Positions 13,496 to 16,594 of a DNA stretch of 16,594 nt are shown one piece after another. The position numbers were made by a program, and so were the translations under genes. The notes beneath the pieces were generated by a model. That model ran no database searches, was not told where the DNA came from, and worked only from the letters and a program-made list of their open reading frames with translations. The first letter of the stretch is position 1. Each line of letters opens with the position of its first letter. This DNA is from Bacillota bacterium (lineage in GTDB: Bacteria > Bacillota > Clostridia > Acetivibrionales > DSM-1351): NCBI GenBank assembly GCA_023436515.1, contig JAEZIV010000225.1:1-16594 (forward strand), given 5' to 3'.

Positions 13496-14173
13496 ATGAG
13501 AGAAGCCCGAGGCAGACATGAGCTGAAGCACTATATTAACTATTCAGACGTTCTACAGCTTAGAACAAGGCTCCCACTAATAGCTAGTCTTGATAAAAAT
13601 GCGGAGCAGGGAAGTGGATATCGGGTAAAGAGCCTCTACTTTGACAACTACAATGATAAGGCATTAAAGGAAAAGATCAACGGCGTAAATGATCGGGAGA
13701 AGTTCCGCTTGCGTCTTTACAACGATGACACCTCCTTCATCCGCCTTGAAAAAAAGAGCAAGAAAAATGGCATTTGCTATAAGGAGAGCGCTATTGTGAC
13801 GGCAGATGAATGTGGTCGATTGCTTGAGGGAGACCTTTCTGTGTTGAAAGAAAATGGGCATCGCCTGTGTCTGGAGCTATATACTAAAATGCATTACCAG
13901 CAGCTTCGAGCTAAAAATATTGTAGACTATCAGCGTGAGGCTTATATCTATCCAATGGGAAATGTACGCGTTACCTTGGATTATGACATTCGGACAAGCA
14001 GCAATGTTCATGAGTTTATGAAGCCTGATCTTGTATCTGTACCAATTTTAGGAGTATATATTCTAGAAGTGAAATATGACAACTTTCTGCCTGAGATAAT
14101 TAGAGGCATGGTATCACTATGTAACAGAAGAAGTACTGCATTTTCAAAATATGCGGTAACAAGAATTATATAA
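13496..14173 (+). CDS. VTC-domain polyphosphate polymerase
   Basis: A 225-aa soluble protein; ATG 13496 has AAAGGAG 8 nt upstream, better placed than the GTG at 13487. It matches the VTC domain, a tunnel enzyme that builds inorganic polyphosphate from nucleotide triphosphate. Visible family marks are RHELKHYI at the N-terminus, the basic strand REKFRLRLY followed by FIRLEKKSKKNGICYKES, YQREAYIY, VTLDYDIRTS and the terminal ILEVKYDNFLPEIIR with its Glu-Lys pair. Length equals the catalytic core alone, with no SPX or membrane part, as usual for bacterial copies. The next gene encodes a DUF4956 membrane protein 16 nt downstream, and then a CotH kinase. This operon is recurrent in Firmicutes and suggests a membrane-linked polyphosphate or surface-phosphorylation pathway. 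Confidence 0.85.
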   Translation: MREARGRHELKHYINYSDVLQLRTRLPLIASLDKNAEQGSGYRVKSLYFDNYNDKALKEKINGVNDREKFRLRLYNDDTSFIRLEKKSKKNGICYKESAIVTADECGRLLEGDLSVLKENGHRLCLELYTKMHYQQLRAKNIVDYQREAYIYPMGNVRVTLDYDIRTSSNVHEFMKPDLVSVPILGVYILEVKYDNFLPEIIRGMVSLCNRRSTAFSKYAVTRII

Positions 14174-14189
14174 AACGGAGGAATAAATA

Positions 14190-14861
14190 ATGACTTTTAA
14201 AGATATTTTTAAATCAAGTTTTTTAGAAAAGACGGCGGAATTCTCAATATTGGATGTTACGATTGCATTGCTTCTTGCCTTTGCAATTGGGCTGTTCATA
14301 TTCTATGTATACAAAAAGACCTTTGCCGGCGTGATGTACTCTTCATCATTTGGGGTATCTATTATGGCTATGACATTGATTACAACCCTAATTATTCTAG
14401 CCGTCACATCAAACATTCTCTTGTCACTTGGTATGGTAGGTGCCTTGTCCATTGTTCGTTTTAGAACAGCCGTTAAAGATCCACTGGACATTGTATTTTT
14501 GTTTTGGGCAATTTCAGCAGGAATTGTTATAGGAGCTGGATTGATTCCTCTAAGCATTATTGGGTCTGTTTTCATAGGCATCATACTACTTATATTTGTA
14601 AATAAGAAAAGCACCGACACTCCCTATATCGTGGTACTAAATCTTGAAAACGATAAAGCGGAAACCGATTGCATGACACTAATCAAGTCAAAAACCAAGA
14701 AGAGTCTTGTTAAGGCAAAGACAGTTACAAAGAACGGTATCGAGCTTACAGTTGAAGTACGGCTTCTGGATATGTCAACAAAGCTTCTTAACGAGTTGCT
14801 TACAATAAATGGCGTTAGTAATGCTTGTCTTGTAAGCTACAACGGAGAATACACTGCTTAA
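14190..14861 (+). CDS. DUF4956 membrane protein
   Basis: A 223-aa protein with CGGAGGAA upstream. It has about four to five membrane helices (roughly residues 22-40, 50-75, 78-90, 103-120 and 123-138), a conserved cytosolic-looking signature between them (GMVGALSIVRFRTAVKDPLD) and a soluble C-terminal ferredoxin-fold-like region of about 80 residues (YIVVLNLENDKAETDCMTLI onward). It matches DUF4956, which is encoded beside VTC-domain proteins and CotH in many bacteria. The function is not established; a membrane anchor or channel for the polyphosphate polymerase is a reasonable inference from the constant neighbourhood and close spacing. Confidence 0.8.
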   Translation: MTFKDIFKSSFLEKTAEFSILDVTIALLLAFAIGLFIFYVYKKTFAGVMYSSSFGVSIMAMTLITTLIILAVTSNILLSLGMVGALSIVRFRTAVKDPLDIVFLFWAISAGIVIGAGLIPLSIIGSVFIGIILLIFVNKKSTDTPYIVVLNLENDKAETDCMTLIKSKTKKSLVKAKTVTKNGIELTVEVRLLDMSTKLLNELLTINGVSNACLVSYNGEYTA

Positions 14862-14886
14862 GTGAGCAGAAATATGAGGTGAAAGC

Positions 14887-16594
14887 ATGATTGAAAGCAA
14901 AAAAATTAACATTATAATAGCAATAGCCGTGACGTTCGCCTTGATAGTAAGTATAGCTTTTGTTGGAATTAGTAATATTCAAGAGGTAAACGGCAGTTCG
15001 GGGATTGAGAAGGAATATACAACAAAGCTTTTCGGCACCGATATTATCTCTATTGAAATTATTGCAGATAAAGAAGCTTGGCAGGAAATGCTAAACAATG
15101 CCACAAGTGAGCAATTTATTATGGCGGACGTTATTGTTAACGGAAAGGAATTTAAAAGTGTTGGTATTCGCCCTAAGGGCAATTCAAGCTTAACTCAAGT
15201 TGCTAACTCCGATAGTGATAGATATAGTTTTCGATTGCAATTTAACGAATACATCAAAGACCAGACTTGCTTTGGCCTTGAGAGCTTTGTAGTAAATAAT
15301 ATGCTTGGTGATAACACTTATATGAAGGAGTATGTTTCTTACGAGCTAATGCATGAAGTCGGAGTTGACGCCCCTTACTTTGGGTATGCAGATATAAAGG
15401 TGAATGGTGAGAACTGGGGCCTATATCTTGCGGTGGAGCTATATAACGATAGCTATGAACAGCGTGTATTCGGAGATACCTCAGGGATGCTTTACAACGT
15501 AAAAAGTATGGATATGGGTGGAAACAAGGAGGGGAATCAACCTGGACAGCCAGGAGGAAACTTCCCGGCCATGCCTGACGGAAACTTCACGGCCATGTCT
15601 GACGGAAACTTCCCGGCCATGTCTGAGGGAAACGCACCAACCATGCCGGACGGAAACGTTCCGTCCATGTCTGACGGAAACGCTCCGTCCATGTCTGACG
15701 GACAAAGTGGCAGACCCCAAAGATCGGGAACTGGTTCAAGGAGAAGCTCCGGGGCACAACAAAACACTCAGGATAATATAGCAAGTCAACCTTTTCCTTC
15801 AACAGGAGATAATTCCAACTCAGGCACTAACCAACAGTCTAACCCAGGAGGAAACATGAATCCACCTCAAATGGGGGAGGAAGCTTTCGACAAAGCAAGA
15901 GGGTTTGGAGGTAGAGGTGGCAGTTCTGGCGGCAGTCTTGAATATTCAGACGACAATACTAGTAGCTACAGTGGTATCTTTAACAATGTAGTTGGAAAAG
16001 GAACTGAAAGTGATTATCAGCGTGTTGTGAAGGCAATAAAAGCACTCTCAGAGGGGAAGGAACTTGAAACCTACTTTGATGTAGATCAAATATTGCGATA
16101 TTTAGCGGCTCACACTATTGTTGTAAATCTCGACAGCTATAGTTCAAGCATGGCACAGAATTACTATATATACGAGCGTGACGGTAAGATAACTGTCCTG
16201 CCGTGGGACTATAACCTTGCATGGGGCGGTTTCCAAAACGGAAGTGCAGCTTCCGTGATTAACTTTCCAATTGACACTCCTGTAAGCGGTGTTCAAATGT
16301 CAAGCCGTCCGTTGATTGAAAAGCTGTTTTCTAACACTGAATATTTAGAACGGTATCACAGCTATTTGCAGCAGTTGGTTGACAAATATTTTGCAAACGG
16401 TAAGTTCGAGGAAAAAATTAAAACACTTGACGCCTTGATTTCTGATTATGTAAAAAATGATAGTACTGCATTTTGCACCTATGATGAATACAAGACCGCT
16501 ATTTCAACCTTTATTACTCTTGGTAACTTACGTTCCGATAGTATACAGGGTCAACTTGATGGGACTATTCCCTCCACTACAACAGAGCAAAATA
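14887..16594 (+). CDS. CotH kinase-family protein with internal repeat insert, 3' end outside the window
   Basis: At least 569 residues, open to the end of the window. ATG 14887 follows a GAGGTGAAA site. Residues 7-28 form a signal anchor or signal peptide, so the protein acts outside the membrane. The CotH kinase fold is seen in GIRPKGNSSL at 94-102, NNMLGDNTYMKEYVSYELMH at 137-156, NGENWGLYLAVE at 173-184 and the metal-binding LPWDYNLAWGG at 438-448. CotH of Bacillus phosphorylates spore coat proteins. Residues about 210-335, between kinase segments, are a Gly/Pro/Met/Ser-rich insert holding six 8-residue repeats (224-271), rare in core kinases and possibly a flexible or self-substrate region, with many Ser and Thr. 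It is the third gene of the VTC/DUF4956 operon. Confidence 0.85.
   Translation, partial: MIESKKINIIIAIAVTFALIVSIAFVGISNIQEVNGSSGIEKEYTTKLFGTDIISIEIIADKEAWQEMLNNATSEQFIMADVIVNGKEFKSVGIRPKGNSSLTQVANSDSDRYSFRLQFNEYIKDQTCFGLESFVVNNMLGDNTYMKEYVSYELMHEVGVDAPYFGYADIKVNGENWGLYLAVELYNDSYEQRVFGDTSGMLYNVKSMDMGGNKEGNQPGQPGGNFPAMPDGNFTAMSDGNFPAMSEGNAPTMPDGNVPSMSDGNAPSMSDGQSGRPQRSGTGSRRSSGAQQNTQDNIASQPFPSTGDNSNSGTNQQSNPGGNMNPPQMGEEAFDKARGFGGRGGSSGGSLEYSDDNTSSYSGIFNNVVGKGTESDYQRVVKAIKALSEGKELETYFDVDQILRYLAAHTIVVNLDSYSSSMAQNYYIYERDGKITVLPWDYNLAWGGFQNGSAASVINFPIDTPVSGVQMSSRPLIEKLFSNTEYLERYHSYLQQLVDKYFANGKFEEKIKTLDALISDYVKNDSTAFCTYDEYKTAISTFITLGNLRSDSIQGQLDGTIPSTTTEQN
15556..15699 (+). repeat. Six 24-bp tandem repeats inside the CotH-type gene
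   Basis: Units start at 15556, 15580, 15604, 15628, 15652 and 15676 and encode G-N-(F/A/V)-(P/T)-(A/T/S)-M-(P/S)-(D/E). Their length is a multiple of three, so copy-number change keeps the frame. Units differ mainly in the middle codons, with two sequence classes (units 1-3 with TTC/GCC, units 5-6 with TCC), suggesting stepwise duplication. Confidence 0.9.

Noticed and set aside
14303..14620. Minus-strand 105-aa ORF
   Set aside because: Antisense to membrane-helix codons of the DUF4956 gene; hydrophobic composition of the sense strand explains it.
15556..15699. Regular repeats considered as a CRISPR array
   Set aside because: The units are contiguous, in frame and have no unique spacers.
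15481..15802. Several long open frames on both strands over the CotH repeats (Arg-His-Gly and Asp-Met-rich proteins)
   Set aside because: They arise because the 24-bp repeat is a multiple of three and keeps all six frames open. None has a ribosome site, and the CotH frame is clearly the coding one.

Overview
The window looks like chromosomal DNA of a low-GC, probably anaerobic, spore-forming Firmicute (Clostridia-like). Supporting this are the AT-rich composition, strong AGGAGG-type ribosome binding sites, a tmRNA whose tag reads AKNDNFALAAA, a ferredoxin-like protein and a CotH spore-coat-type kinase. I cannot name a genus.

Layout. (1) 1-530: the 3' part of ssrA (tmRNA) and its terminator. 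(2) 596-6095: an apparently complete type II restriction-modification locus next to ssrA. It has a small controller (C) protein behind a C-box-like promoter, a 571-aa PD-(D/E)xK endonuclease, a 347-aa protein that combines a double 4Fe-4S ferredoxin-like domain with a second nuclease-like motif, an N-terminal-HTH methyltransferase with its own promoter and 10-bp direct repeats, and a second beta-class methyltransferase. A frameshifted antisense gene lies between ssrA and the C gene. (3) 6406-8280: wreckage of a conjugative or rolling-circle element. It holds an intact Rep_2-type initiator gene, a pMV158-like nick sequence, a GC-rich hairpin, the C-terminal third of an FtsK-type translocase and a transposase tail. 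(4) 8297-9725: a toxin-antitoxin-like pair with a frameshifted toxin-side gene and an intact MqsA-like/Panacea antitoxin. (5) 9739-11081: a ribbon-helix-helix regulator with a palindromic operator, then decayed ORFs and an IS3-type orfA fragment. (6) 11079-12793: a 5'-truncated serine beta-lactamase-like gene divergent from an AraC/GyrI-like regulator. (7) 13075-16594: a truncated DUF2314-like gene, then an operon for a VTC-domain polyphosphate polymerase, a DUF4956 membrane protein and a CotH kinase that runs off the window.

A degenerate copy (16 of 19 bases) of the ssrA 3' end lies at 11081-11099 in the same orientation. This suggests that 415 to about 11080 is a decayed island once inserted at ssrA. 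The most novel item is the restriction locus. Its two nuclease-like proteins share a related active-site pattern, and one carries Fe-S ligands, so I infer a heteromeric, possibly type IIS-like and redox-sensitive endonuclease guarded by two unlike methyltransferases.
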